Source: Niallia endozanthoxylica
GTDB lineage: Bacteria; Bacillota; Bacilli; Bacillales; Cytobacillaceae
Direction of reading: 5' to 3'
DNA: 44,821 nucleotides
Assembly: GCF_008710145.1 (NCBI RefSeq)
Contig: NZ_VYKL01000038.1
Coordinates: 1 to 44,821 of the forward strand
In this document: piece after piece, positions 33,929 through 42,094 of the stretch
Numbering within the stretch: the stretch's first letter is position 1
How the letters are laid out: each line of letters begins with the position of its first letter
Made by a program: the position numbers and the translations under genes
Notes under the pieces: model-generated
Databases searched by the model: none
What the model was told of the DNA's origin: nothing
Seen by the model: the letters and a program-made list of their open reading frames with translations, nothing else

Positions 33929-34588
33929 ATGCAAAGTCCATATGAATACATTGTTTACTTACCGTCAAATTTGGAAACAGGTAAAAAGTATCCTGTTATT
34001 TTCGGATTACATGGAATTGGATATAACGAAGAGGATATGCTCTCATTAGTTAAAAATCTAAAGGAAGAGTTTATTCTAATTGGAATACGTGGAAATCTTA
34101 CATATGAAGAAGGATATGCTTACTATTATTTAAAAAGCTATGGTAATCCTGAACGTGAATTATTCGATTCCAGCATAGAGAATTTGAAAGAGTTTATTGA
34201 AAATGCAAGTAAGCAATATCCAATTGATGAGGAACGGAAGTATGTGATTGGTTTTAGCCAAGGAGCGATTCTTAGTATGAGTCTTGCTTTAATTCTCGGG
34301 AACTCGATTAAGGGTATTGTGGCTATGAATGGTTATATACCAGAATTTGTGAAGGAAGAATTCCCTCTTAAATCAATTCAGCAGACTGCATTTCTCGTCA
34401 TGCAGGGAGAAAAGGATGAGATATTTCCACTCCAGATTGGATTAGAAAATTATGAGTACTTACAGCAGCATGCAGGTTCTGTTAAATATACCATCTATCC
34501 TTCTGGACATGTAGTAACTGAAGAAATGAAAAATGATTTAGTTTACTGGATTGCAAAGGATGCGGCCGAAGAGAAAGTCGGAAAATAA
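33929..34588 (+). CDS. Alpha/beta hydrolase of the phospholipase/carboxylesterase family
   Basis: A 219-residue serine hydrolase with nucleophile S110 in GFSQG, D163 (QGEKDEIFP) and H194 (PSGHV), and an HGIG oxyanion segment near 28-31. It resembles small carboxylesterases. It follows the sensor gene by 28 nt with a strong TGGAGG site at 33915-33920, so it belongs to that operon. It might release phenols from esters, or hydrolyse 2-hydroxymuconic semialdehyde, but it lacks the DmpD-type signature; role open. Confidence 0.85.
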   Translation: MQSPYEYIVYLPSNLETGKKYPVIFGLHGIGYNEEDMLSLVKNLKEEFILIGIRGNLTYEEGYAYYYLKSYGNPERELFDSSIENLKEFIENASKQYPIDEERKYVIGFSQGAILSMSLALILGNSIKGIVAMNGYIPEFVKEEFPLKSIQQTAFLVMQGEKDEIFPLQIGLENYEYLQQHAGSVKYTIYPSGHVVTEEMKNDLVYWIAKDAAEEKVGK

Positions 34589-34610
34589 TTTACTTTTCAA
34601 TAATAAAATG

Positions 34611-34648
34611 AAAAATGCGTTCCGATAAAAGGGACGTTTTTTCTTTTT
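34611..34648 (+). terminator. Terminator after the hydrolase
   Basis: GCGTTCC pairs with GGGACGT, with G-U pairs, followed by TTTTTCTTTTTT. Confidence 0.6.
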
Positions 34649-34726
34649 TATGGAAGAATTTAATCTATCATTGTAAAATAGCCCTATAATAGAATATATA
34701 CTGAAGTATTAGGAGTGACGAAGGAA

Positions 34727-34957
34727 GTGTACTTAACACTAAAAGAGGCTGCAGAGTATTTGTCCTTATCTGAGTCTGTTATTGAAAAGCTCATCCAGCA
34801 AAGGCGCATTCGGGCCATACATGATGGAGAGCAATATTTGCTCAGCAAGGAACAATTCTCCACTCATTTTAAGCAGCTTGAAAAGTATAAAGAACTGGTG
34901 GAAGAGTATTTGAGTGAACCGATTCCGGAGGACAGAGATATAAAGGATGAGGACTAA
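34727..34957 (+). CDS. Small excisionase-like HTH protein (MerR-type HTH_17)
   Basis: A 76-residue DNA-binding protein: LTLKEAAEYLSLSESVIEKLIQQRRIRAIHDGEQYLLSKEQF is the HTH_17/excisionase pattern, followed by an acidic helical tail. No integrase or phage gene is near, so it may be a plain regulator. The start is uncertain: GTG at 34727 has AGGAG 11 nt upstream; GTG at 34715 overlaps that site. TATAAT at about 34685 may be its -10 box. Confidence 0.72.
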   Translation: MYLTLKEAAEYLSLSESVIEKLIQQRRIRAIHDGEQYLLSKEQFSTHFKQLEKYKELVEEYLSEPIPEDRDIKDED

Positions 34958-34959
34958 AG

Positions 34960-34998
34960 AAAAAAGGCTTAGACAGTACTGATGTCTAAGCCTTTTTT
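34960..34998. terminator. Bidirectional terminator overlapping the MATE stop codon
   Basis: AAAAAAGGCTTAGACA (34960-34975) pairs with TGTCTAAGCCTTTTTT (34983-34998) between convergent genes. The MATE stop codon and last codons lie in its right arm. Confidence 0.92.
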
Positions 34999-36389
34999 GT
35001 CCGTAAATGACTTACTTTTATACTTCTTTCCCAAGGTCTGTGATTCCAGCGTTTCAGCGCAAGCAGGCCCCTTATCCATTCATCCATTCCTTGGGCAATC
35101 CAAATCCCAAGTAATCCTAAGCCAAAGTGAACTCCTAGTATATAGCTAAAGACAACGGCAATTCCCCACATGAAGATAATGCCTGTAATAAGCGGAAAAC
35201 GGGCATCGCCAGTTGATTTTAATGTGTTCATTAATACAATATTCATCGCTCTTCCTGGCTCAATAAAAACAATCGCCCATAAAACAGGTATGCCGACAGT
35301 TAAGATATTTACATCATCAGTAAAAATACTTAAAATGGGAGAACCAATAGAAGCAATGATTAATGAAACGGTTAAAGAGGCTGCCATAGAAATTTTAAGC
35401 GTACGTATTCCGCGCTGAAAAGCACGCTCAAACTCTATTCCGCCAATATGACGGGCAACTAAAATTTGCGTACCCATCGAAATCGCCATCGTAAACATAA
35501 AACATAGCATGGAAATGTTAAGGATATAAACACGGGCTGCAAGAGATGAGGCACCAAGAGATACTACGATGCCCGTAATAATTAGTTGTGAAAATTGATA
35601 GGATAAACCTTCGCCAGCAGATGGAAGTCCGATTGAAAGTAATCCTCGAAAATCATCTGGATTAAACTTCAGGATATCCCGTAATTTGATAGAGAATGAA
35701 AGCTTTTTATATAACAAATAAAGTAGTAAGATAACTGAAATGGCCCGTGCAGCTACAATCGCCCATGAAACACCACTTACACCTGTTAGGGGCAGGCCGA
35801 ATATACCTGAAAGGGCTAAGATATTTCCGCCAATGCTTACAACGTTCATAAGTACTGTTACATACATTGATTCTTTTGTGTAGCCATAGCTCCTTAGTAC
35901 GGCGCTGAGTGCAAGCGAAAGGGATTCAAAAAACAGTGAAAGTCCACATATTTTTATGAAAATAAGTCCATATTCAAATACTTTTCCTTGAACATCAAAT
36001 AGCCTCAGAAAATGTTCCCCAAAAAAGAAGACAATGAGAGCAACGATGACACCAAACCAAAAGTTCATTCCAAAGGCAGAGCGAGCCATTTGTCTAGCTT
36101 GCTGAAGCTGTCCTGCACCTAGCTTTTGTCCAACTAAAATAGTTGCACCAATTGATGTTACGTTGAAAACTAAAATAAAGATATTTAATAGTTGATTCGC
36201 TACACCAACGCCTGCAGCGGCAGAGTCTGAATAATGACCAAGCATGAAGGTTGCAATGATTCCCATACTCATGTGCAATGCTATTTCAATAAAGAGAGGC
36301 CAAGTTATTTGAAAGAGAGTTTGTTCTTTATAATTACCGGTTTGTTCATTCAACTTCCATTTTCGCCCCTTTACTTTTTTATTTGACAA
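34986..36389 (-). CDS. MATE-family efflux transporter
   Basis: A 467-residue exporter with about 12 membrane segments of the MATE (NorM/DinF) type: QITWPLFIEIALHMSMGIIATFMLGHYSDSAAAGVGVANQLLN at the N-terminus and the repeat-related GLLSIGLPSAGEGLSYQFSQLIITGIVVSLG in the middle. It exports cationic drugs or metabolites with Na+ or H+; substrate unknown. The start is unclear: TTG at 36389 lacks a good site; TTG at 36353 follows AAAGGGG by 12 nt. Single gene. Confidence 0.9.
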   Translation of the reverse strand: MSNKKVKGRKWKLNEQTGNYKEQTLFQITWPLFIEIALHMSMGIIATFMLGHYSDSAAAGVGVANQLLNIFILVFNVTSIGATILVGQKLGAGQLQQARQMARSAFGMNFWFGVIVALIVFFFGEHFLRLFDVQGKVFEYGLIFIKICGLSLFFESLSLALSAVLRSYGYTKESMYVTVLMNVVSIGGNILALSGIFGLPLTGVSGVSWAIVAARAISVILLLYLLYKKLSFSIKLRDILKFNPDDFRGLLSIGLPSAGEGLSYQFSQLIITGIVVSLGASSLAARVYILNISMLCFMFTMAISMGTQILVARHIGGIEFERAFQRGIRTLKISMAASLTVSLIIASIGSPILSIFTDDVNILTVGIPVLWAIVFIEPGRAMNIVLMNTLKSTGDARFPLITGIIFMWGIAVVFSYILGVHFGLGLLGIWIAQGMDEWIRGLLALKRWNHRPWERSIKVSHLRTKKA

Positions 36390-36544
36390 TACTAATCTAT
36401 TTTAATCCTATTTTATAAAAAGTAAAGAGGGATAGTTTAATTGAACAACAAAGTTTGAATAGAGGGAAAATTAAGTTAGCAAAATAAGGAATGTACAAAG
36501 AGGTAAGATTGAGAATAGGTGTGGATACGGGAATATTTTTAAAG

Positions 36545-36578
36545 AAAAAAGCTTAGATTCATGATAATCTAAGCTTTT
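36545..36578 (-). terminator. Terminator of the unknown gene at 36646
   Basis: AAAAAAGCTTAGATT pairs with AATCTAAGCTTTT; on the minus strand it ends in a T run just after that gene. The rest of 36390-36645 holds nothing I recognise. Confidence 0.78.
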
Positions 36579-36645
36579 ATAGTAAATGAATGACTGCTTA
36601 TACAGAAAATAATCAAAGAGAGTAAGCGATAGTGTTTTTTCCTAT

Positions 36646-37089
36646 CTAATAATAAACATATGGACATGCCATTAACTGACAAGCATTAATGAGCATTGAA
36701 TTTGCTTCTTTTATTTTTCCAGTATCTAAATCCTCTAATGCTGCTGCAATCCTAATAAAGGCTTTATATTGGAGATTGACTCCGATAACACAGTCTTCAT
36801 GGATTCTTTTCAGGGAAGGTGAAGTAAGTTCTATGAGTTCAAGTTTTGTTAAAAACTCATAATATACAGGAATAATGTCATAAATCAACGTATTATAGAG
36901 TTCTTGATCTGTTGTATAATCTTCTCTTGTAACACGCTCAAAGGCAGCTAGCGCCGCATCCTCTAACTGGGAAATTCCCGCCAACTTCTCCTGTAAATAA
37001 AAATGTATCTCCTTTTGAATGGGATCCCGGTAACAGCTGGCCAAGACCGAGGTTGAAAATAAATCAGGAGTCAAAATCCATCTCTTCAA
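36646..37089 (-). CDS. Helical protein of unknown function
   Basis: A 147-residue, mostly helical, acidic protein (MKRWILTPDLFSTSVLASCY start, four or five predicted helices, ending MACPYVYY). TTG start with a near-perfect GGAGGTGAT 6-7 nt upstream and a terminator behind it, so it is surely expressed. No family recognised. It lies between the MATE exporter and glnS. Confidence 0.7.
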   Translation of the reverse strand: MKRWILTPDLFSTSVLASCYRDPIQKEIHFYLQEKLAGISQLEDAALAAFERVTREDYTTDQELYNTLIYDIIPVYYEFLTKLELIELTSPSLKRIHEDCVIGVNLQYKAFIRIAAALEDLDTGKIKEANSMLINACQLMACPYVYY

Positions 37090-37221
37090 TTAAGTATCAC
37101 CTCCATGGGTTCAATGTATGAAGTCTTAAATATAAATATACATTGATTTCTAGCTGTGCAGGCAGTCGTTACTGTACTTTCTTGAACTGGTTTCTTCCAT
37201 TTATCTTCAGAGCATAAGAAA

Positions 37222-37252
37222 AAGGCCTGATTTAAAGAATCAGGCCGCTTTA
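37222..37252 (-). terminator. Terminator of glnS
   Basis: GGCCTGATT pairs with AATCAGGCC around TAAAG; on the minus strand it is followed by TTTTTC. Confidence 0.85.
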
Positions 37253-37255
37253 TAA

Positions 37256-38920
37256 TTATAATTTAAATGAACTTTTTAAAGAAACAATCATATTAAAGAC
37301 CGCTTTTTCCGGTGTAGAATGCTTTGGATCTACGTTGAAATAGCCATGGCGGAAAAACTGGAATTTGTCCTGCGGCTTGACGTCCTTCATATTAGGTTCG
37401 ATAAAGCCTTGAATCACTTTTAGTGAATCCTTGTTTACATGGTCAAGGAAGGTTGTTTCTTCACCGGATTGGGCTGCTTCGTTTAATTCAGCATCAAGAA
37501 TCAGCGGTTCATATAGACGAAATTGAGCTTGAATGGCTTGAGTCGCCTCCACCCAATGGAGTGTTCCTTTAACCTTCCGGCCGGTAAAACCTGTTCCGCT
37601 CTTTGTTTCAGGATCATACGTACAGCGAAGTTCGATGACATTTCCGTTTTCGTCTTTAATCACTTCTTCACATTTAATGAAGTAAGCATGCTTTAAACGA
37701 ACTTCATTGCCGGGGAAGAGACGGAAATATTTCTTTGGCGGGTTCTCCATAAAGTCATCCTGTTCAATATAAATTTCACGGGAGAATGGAATTTGTCTGA
37801 CCCCCATTTCTGGATTTTCTGGGTTAATTTCAGCCTCAAGCATTTCCACCTGTCCCTCAGGATAGTTAGTAATAACCACCTTTAAAGGCCGTAAGATACC
37901 CATTGTACGAGGTGCTTTTAACTTCAAGTCTTCTCTGACAAAGTGTTCTAGCATGGCTGAATCAGCAGTACCTGAACTTTTGGAAACGCCGGTTTCTTTT
38001 ACAAATTCACGAATCGCTTCAGGTGTGTATCCTCTTCTTCTTAGACCTGAGATGGTTGGCATACGAGGGTCATCCCAGCCATCTACGTAACCTTCTTCAA
38101 CCAGTTGTTTTAGCTTACGTTTACTCATAACTGTATTGGTAATGTTTAGGCGTCCAAACTCATATTGATGAGGCTTGCTTTCCATTTCACATTCTGCCAC
38201 AACCCAATCATAAAGTGGACGGTGGTCCTCAAATTCAGTTGTACAAATCGAGTGGGTTACCCCTTCAATGGCATCTTCTAGTGGATGGGCGAAATCATAC
38301 ATCGGATAAATGCACCATTTATCACCTGTGTTATGGTGCGTTGCATGTGCAACACGGTAAAGGACAGGGTCGCGCATATTTAAATTTGGAGATGACATAT
38401 CAATTTTAGCTCTAAGCACTTTCGAACCATTTTCAAATTCGCCATTTTTCATGCGTTCAAACAAATCAAGGTTTTCCTCAATTGAACGGTCACGGTATGG
38501 GCTTTCTTTTCCAGGCTCTGTTAAAGTCCCGCGGTATTCACGCATTTGCTCAGCAGTTAAATCATCTACATAGGCCTTTCCTTTTTTGATTAATAGCACA
38601 GCACGTTCATACATTTCATCAAAATAGTTTGAAGCGTAGAAAAGTCCGTCCCATTCAAAACCAAGCCATGCTACATCCTCTTTGATAGAATCAACAAACT
38701 CCTGATCTTCCTTTGTCGGATTCGTGTCATCGAATCGTAAATTGGTCTTTCCGTTAAACTCATCGGCCAGTCCAAAGTTAATGACGATTGATTTCGCATG
38801 ACCAATATGTAAATAGCCATTTGGCTCAGGAGGAAAACGAGTAATAATCTCTTTGTGTTTTCCTGACTCAATATCTTCCTTTATAATACTCTTAATAAAA
38901 TTAGATGAGTTATTTTCCAA
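37256..38920 (-). CDS. glnS: Glutaminyl-tRNA synthetase
   Basis: Charges tRNA-Gln with glutamine. A 554-residue class I synthetase: HIGH at 38-41 (PPEPNGYLHIGHAKS), KMSKS-type VMSKR at 264-268, the GlnRS-specific RFDDTNP, and two C-terminal beta-barrel anticodon domains. Length matches E. coli GlnRS; no YqeY extension. Most Bacillus instead form Gln-tRNA with a nondiscriminating GluRS and GatCAB, so this gene is unusual and probably acquired. TTG start with GGAAAGG 10 nt upstream; a TATAAT about 50 nt before is a likely -10 box. No T-box leader seen. Confidence 0.95.
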   Translation of the reverse strand: MENNSSNFIKSIIKEDIESGKHKEIITRFPPEPNGYLHIGHAKSIVINFGLADEFNGKTNLRFDDTNPTKEDQEFVDSIKEDVAWLGFEWDGLFYASNYFDEMYERAVLLIKKGKAYVDDLTAEQMREYRGTLTEPGKESPYRDRSIEENLDLFERMKNGEFENGSKVLRAKIDMSSPNLNMRDPVLYRVAHATHHNTGDKWCIYPMYDFAHPLEDAIEGVTHSICTTEFEDHRPLYDWVVAECEMESKPHQYEFGRLNITNTVMSKRKLKQLVEEGYVDGWDDPRMPTISGLRRRGYTPEAIREFVKETGVSKSSGTADSAMLEHFVREDLKLKAPRTMGILRPLKVVITNYPEGQVEMLEAEINPENPEMGVRQIPFSREIYIEQDDFMENPPKKYFRLFPGNEVRLKHAYFIKCEEVIKDENGNVIELRCTYDPETKSGTGFTGRKVKGTLHWVEATQAIQAQFRLYEPLILDAELNEAAQSGEETTFLDHVNKDSLKVIQGFIEPNMKDVKPQDKFQFFRHGYFNVDPKHSTPEKAVFNMIVSLKSSFKL

Positions 38921-39051
38921 CCTAAATCAGCCTTTCCAACATGATATTTACACTATTATAGCAAATAAAAAAGCAACCCTAAAATGAATTTGAGATATTT
39001 TCTTATTATACCCATAATTTCTCTACAACAACCTTTTAGTACTTTAAAGCA

Positions 39052-39086
39052 TTGGGGGACAGTCCCCCAACACGGTACTGTGTTAA
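39052..39086. repeat. GGGGGACAGTCCCCC palindrome in the glnS-dynamin gap
   Basis: TTGGGGGAC-A-GTCCCCCAA is a perfect 19-nt palindrome, followed by AACACGGTACTGTGTT, a second small hairpin. It lies in the 306-nt gap between divergent genes, which otherwise holds AT-rich promoter DNA. It looks like a dispersed intergenic palindrome. Confidence 0.65.
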
Positions 39087-39226
39087 AATGTTATAAAATT
39101 TAAGTATAATGACATTATTTTTGCCGGTATATGTTTGGTAGAATGGAAGGATAGGGTATTATGAGTTAGACAGAGTAATATTTACATATAGATATTAAGT
39201 GAATTTTACTTGGGGGGCGTGAAGTT

Positions 39227-41938
39227 GTGACAACAGAAAAACAATTGATTGATAAACTGTATTATGAAACCTTTCTGGATGGTAATCCGAATCTGGCTCC
39301 AATCCAGGTTCTCGGGGAAGCCTATATGGAGGAGCAGAAAAAGGATCTTCCTGATTTATCAGGAATCCGTTTTGCTCAAGGTGAAGTGTATTTTCATAAT
39401 AAAGACTATGAAGCAGCGATTTTTAAATGGGACAATATTCAAAATGAATGGCAACCGTGGGCGAAGAAAAACATGGCTGATGCCTATTTTGAACTTGGGC
39501 ACTTATCTACTGCTGAAGAAACCTATAAATCTATTGAAACAGAAGATAGGACATTGCAAACAGAGGTAGCTCTGCAGCTATTTTCCTTATATATAAGACA
39601 GAAAGATACTGCTGCTGCCAGCCAGGTGATTAAGGAAACTGTAGCGGGCAATCCGGATTATGAAAATGTTACGGCATTGGCACGTTCCTTTTTTGAAGAG
39701 CATCAGGATTGGGCAAGCGCGATTGAACTTGCATGGGATGAAGCGATTAGGCTTGAATCTGTTAAGTGGTATGAGGCATTGACTGGCTACGCAGTTAAAG
39801 GTGTAACGCAAATAAAGGAGCCGGCATTCTTTGAAGAAGGATTGTTTGTTTTAGCAAAGGTTGACAGCGAACTCTTTGAAAAACTTGCAGCTGCCCTTTG
39901 GAACAACTTTAAGAAAAGTGAAGCTCATCTTGAATGGGTTATGGTTATGGACCGTGTCATTGTAAGAATCAGCCCTGAAAATATTGGTAACTGGAATACT
40001 CTTTCCGGCTTATATGAAGAATCCTATTTACGCTTAATCAATGGAACCTATTTGATTAGTGAAGTTGGGGAAATGATTCCAAGTCTATTATCAAACTGGA
40101 TGAAAATATGTGTGTCAAGTCATGCTTTGGCAGCGGCAGCAGCTGTTATCTCGTGGAATGAAATGTTCCCAAGAACACTTAATGTCGCAACTGTCTACGA
40201 GGCAGAAAATAAATTGTTAGAGCTTGAAAAACAAACAGATGGTTATGAGGAAGCAGTAAGGCTGTCGAATGAGGTTTTACATTGGGCGGCGAAGAATGAA
40301 TTACATGTGACCAAATCATTGACATGGATTATGAATTCCATCAAGAATCAAGAGTCTTATAAGCTTTTAGTGGTTGGAACGGATGAAAGTGGCAAATCCA
40401 CATGCATCAATTCAATGGTCGGATATCCAATTCTTCCGGAAGATAACAAAGCGTTAGTGCTACTGGATTATGATGAGAATCCAGGGATTAGAGAGATTGC
40501 AGATTCAGAAATTATTGAGGTGGAACGAATTGAAGAGCAGCCTTCGTTTCGTTATCAGCGTTCCTATCATGCGAAGCTGGATAGTTCATTTTTAAAGAAG
40601 CATCGTATCTCACTTATGGATACACCAAGTATCAATGACAGCAATGAAGTACTGTCCTGTTTACATGCAGCAGACGGTGTGTTATTTGTTTTGAATGCAA
40701 ATAACCCTTTTACCGAGAAAGAACAGCAGGTACTTCAGCAAATTAGAGAGAAAATGCCGAATATTGATGTGCATTTTCTATTAAATAAAATGGATGCAGT
40801 CTATGATGAGCGTGATCAGACAATCGTTGAAACGAAGACAAAAGTAAAGAAGAACATACCAAATGCTGGTGTATTTGCATTTTCTCCGCATTATGAAGAG
40901 AACAGTCAGGGAAGTGACTTTGGAAAATTCTTTGCTGCCCACTATATGCAAAAGAATATTATTATCAGACGTACAACAAACCTGCTTTATTTTATCAGAA
41001 GACTAATCGTGTATTTATTAAATAAACGAATCGAAAAAGAAAATTCTCTTGTAGATTCCATTAAGTGGAATGAGGAGATGCTTTCGAAATTAAATGGAGC
41101 GATACACCAAATCGGTGATACAGAATCCGAGAAAGTACAGGTTATGTCAAGAGGCTATCAGTCCATTAAAGAAAATATGAAAGCGGAATTGCTTCAAAAG
41201 ATTCCACAGATACTCAGAGGGTGTTCAGAATATATCAAGGAAGACAGTGACTTTGGGCATTTGCATCTTGAATTAAATGAAGAGATGAATAAACGAGTAG
41301 AAAAATATTTGACAGAAACAGCTCTTCCTGAATACTACAACTACATCCAAAACTGGATTGGGGACTGTACAGCAGAATTTAATGATGTACAATTTTCAAT
41401 CAATGAGATGTGCGATAGCTTCAACAGTTTATATGATGAGGAAAAACTGCAGCTTGACTGTGATTTCAAGGTTCTTGATGACTGGCGCCGTGATGCAGAC
41501 CGTTTAACGACAGCTATTCATTGGGAAAAAATGAATATCCTGCTTCGTTTCACACCGTCCCAATTTTTATTAAAGAGTGCTGGCAAACTGCTTGGAAGTA
41601 TCTCGCAAAATAAATCTATGTTGTATAACAAATATAAGCAATATGTCGAAACAGAGGATTATCATGAAGTAGCTGTTCTTATTGTGAACAAATTCCTGCA
41701 GCCTTTCGAACTGTTTGAAAAGTCGATTGAACGTGATATTAAGATGTTCTTCAGAAATCCGCTGGCAATATTGAATCAAACGGTTGAGGAATCCCGTTTG
41801 GAGATTGCTTCCAATAAGGATGAGTTAAGTAAAATGAGGGAAAATCCTGAATACTATCAGGATCCGCTTACCTTCTTTGAATTAAAACTTCGTCAAAACG
41901 AATGGCTGGATCAAAAGGACAGTAAAATACCTGTATAA
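39227..41938 (+). CDS. TPR-dynamin-like GTPase fusion
   Basis: A 903-residue protein. Residues about 45-175 look like TPR-type helical repeats (FAQGEVYFHNKDYEAAIFKWDNIQ, ADAYFELGHLSTAEETYKSI). A GTPase domain follows: P-loop G384-T392 (GTDESGKST), D465 in DTPS, and NKMD at 520-523. The long helical C-terminus (about 590-890) contains coiled stretches like the stalk of bacterial dynamin-like proteins. No membrane segment is clear. It may remodel or bind membranes. GTG start; GGGGGG lies about 8-9 nt upstream. Single gene. Confidence 0.75.
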   Translation: MTTEKQLIDKLYYETFLDGNPNLAPIQVLGEAYMEEQKKDLPDLSGIRFAQGEVYFHNKDYEAAIFKWDNIQNEWQPWAKKNMADAYFELGHLSTAEETYKSIETEDRTLQTEVALQLFSLYIRQKDTAAASQVIKETVAGNPDYENVTALARSFFEEHQDWASAIELAWDEAIRLESVKWYEALTGYAVKGVTQIKEPAFFEEGLFVLAKVDSELFEKLAAALWNNFKKSEAHLEWVMVMDRVIVRISPENIGNWNTLSGLYEESYLRLINGTYLISEVGEMIPSLLSNWMKICVSSHALAAAAAVISWNEMFPRTLNVATVYEAENKLLELEKQTDGYEEAVRLSNEVLHWAAKNELHVTKSLTWIMNSIKNQESYKLLVVGTDESGKSTCINSMVGYPILPEDNKALVLLDYDENPGIREIADSEIIEVERIEEQPSFRYQRSYHAKLDSSFLKKHRISLMDTPSINDSNEVLSCLHAADGVLFVLNANNPFTEKEQQVLQQIREKMPNIDVHFLLNKMDAVYDERDQTIVETKTKVKKNIPNAGVFAFSPHYEENSQGSDFGKFFAAHYMQKNIIIRRTTNLLYFIRRLIVYLLNKRIEKENSLVDSIKWNEEMLSKLNGAIHQIGDTESEKVQVMSRGYQSIKENMKAELLQKIPQILRGCSEYIKEDSDFGHLHLELNEEMNKRVEKYLTETALPEYYNYIQNWIGDCTAEFNDVQFSINEMCDSFNSLYDEEKLQLDCDFKVLDDWRRDADRLTTAIHWEKMNILLRFTPSQFLLKSAGKLLGSISQNKSMLYNKYKQYVETEDYHEVAVLIVNKFLQPFELFEKSIERDIKMFFRNPLAILNQTVEESRLEIASNKDELSKMRENPEYYQDPLTFFELKLRQNEWLDQKDSKIPV

Positions 41939-41940
41939 TG

Positions 41941-41999
41941 AAAAAGGGGGTTTAAGATTTCAGGGACTAAGTAAGTCAGATATCTTAAACCCCCTTCTA
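41941..41999 (+). terminator. Hairpin after the dynamin-like gene
   Basis: AAGGGGGTTTAAGAT pairs with ATCTTAAACCCCCTT around about 25 nt; the T tail is weak. Confidence 0.7.
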
Positions 42000-42094
42000 A
42001 AATGAATAGATGGCAGCATGTATAGGTACTCCAGAGAAAAGACTATTCACGACACGATAAACTCTTTTCATAAGAGCAAAGGGGAGTGGGATAT

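Noticed and set aside
34727..34957. Prophage or integrative element marked by the excisionase-like protein
   Set aside because: No integrase, attachment-site repeat or phage genes are near, so the HTH_17 domain alone is not enough.
38921..39226. Possible T-box leader upstream of glnS
   Set aside because: The minus strand between the -10-like TATAAT and the start is only about 50 nt and has no AGGGTGGNACCGCG core.
39227..41938. Anti-phage defence island around the dynamin-like gene
   Set aside because: Neighbours are glnS, a DUF2252 gene and dat, with no known defence genes, so no support beyond the fold.
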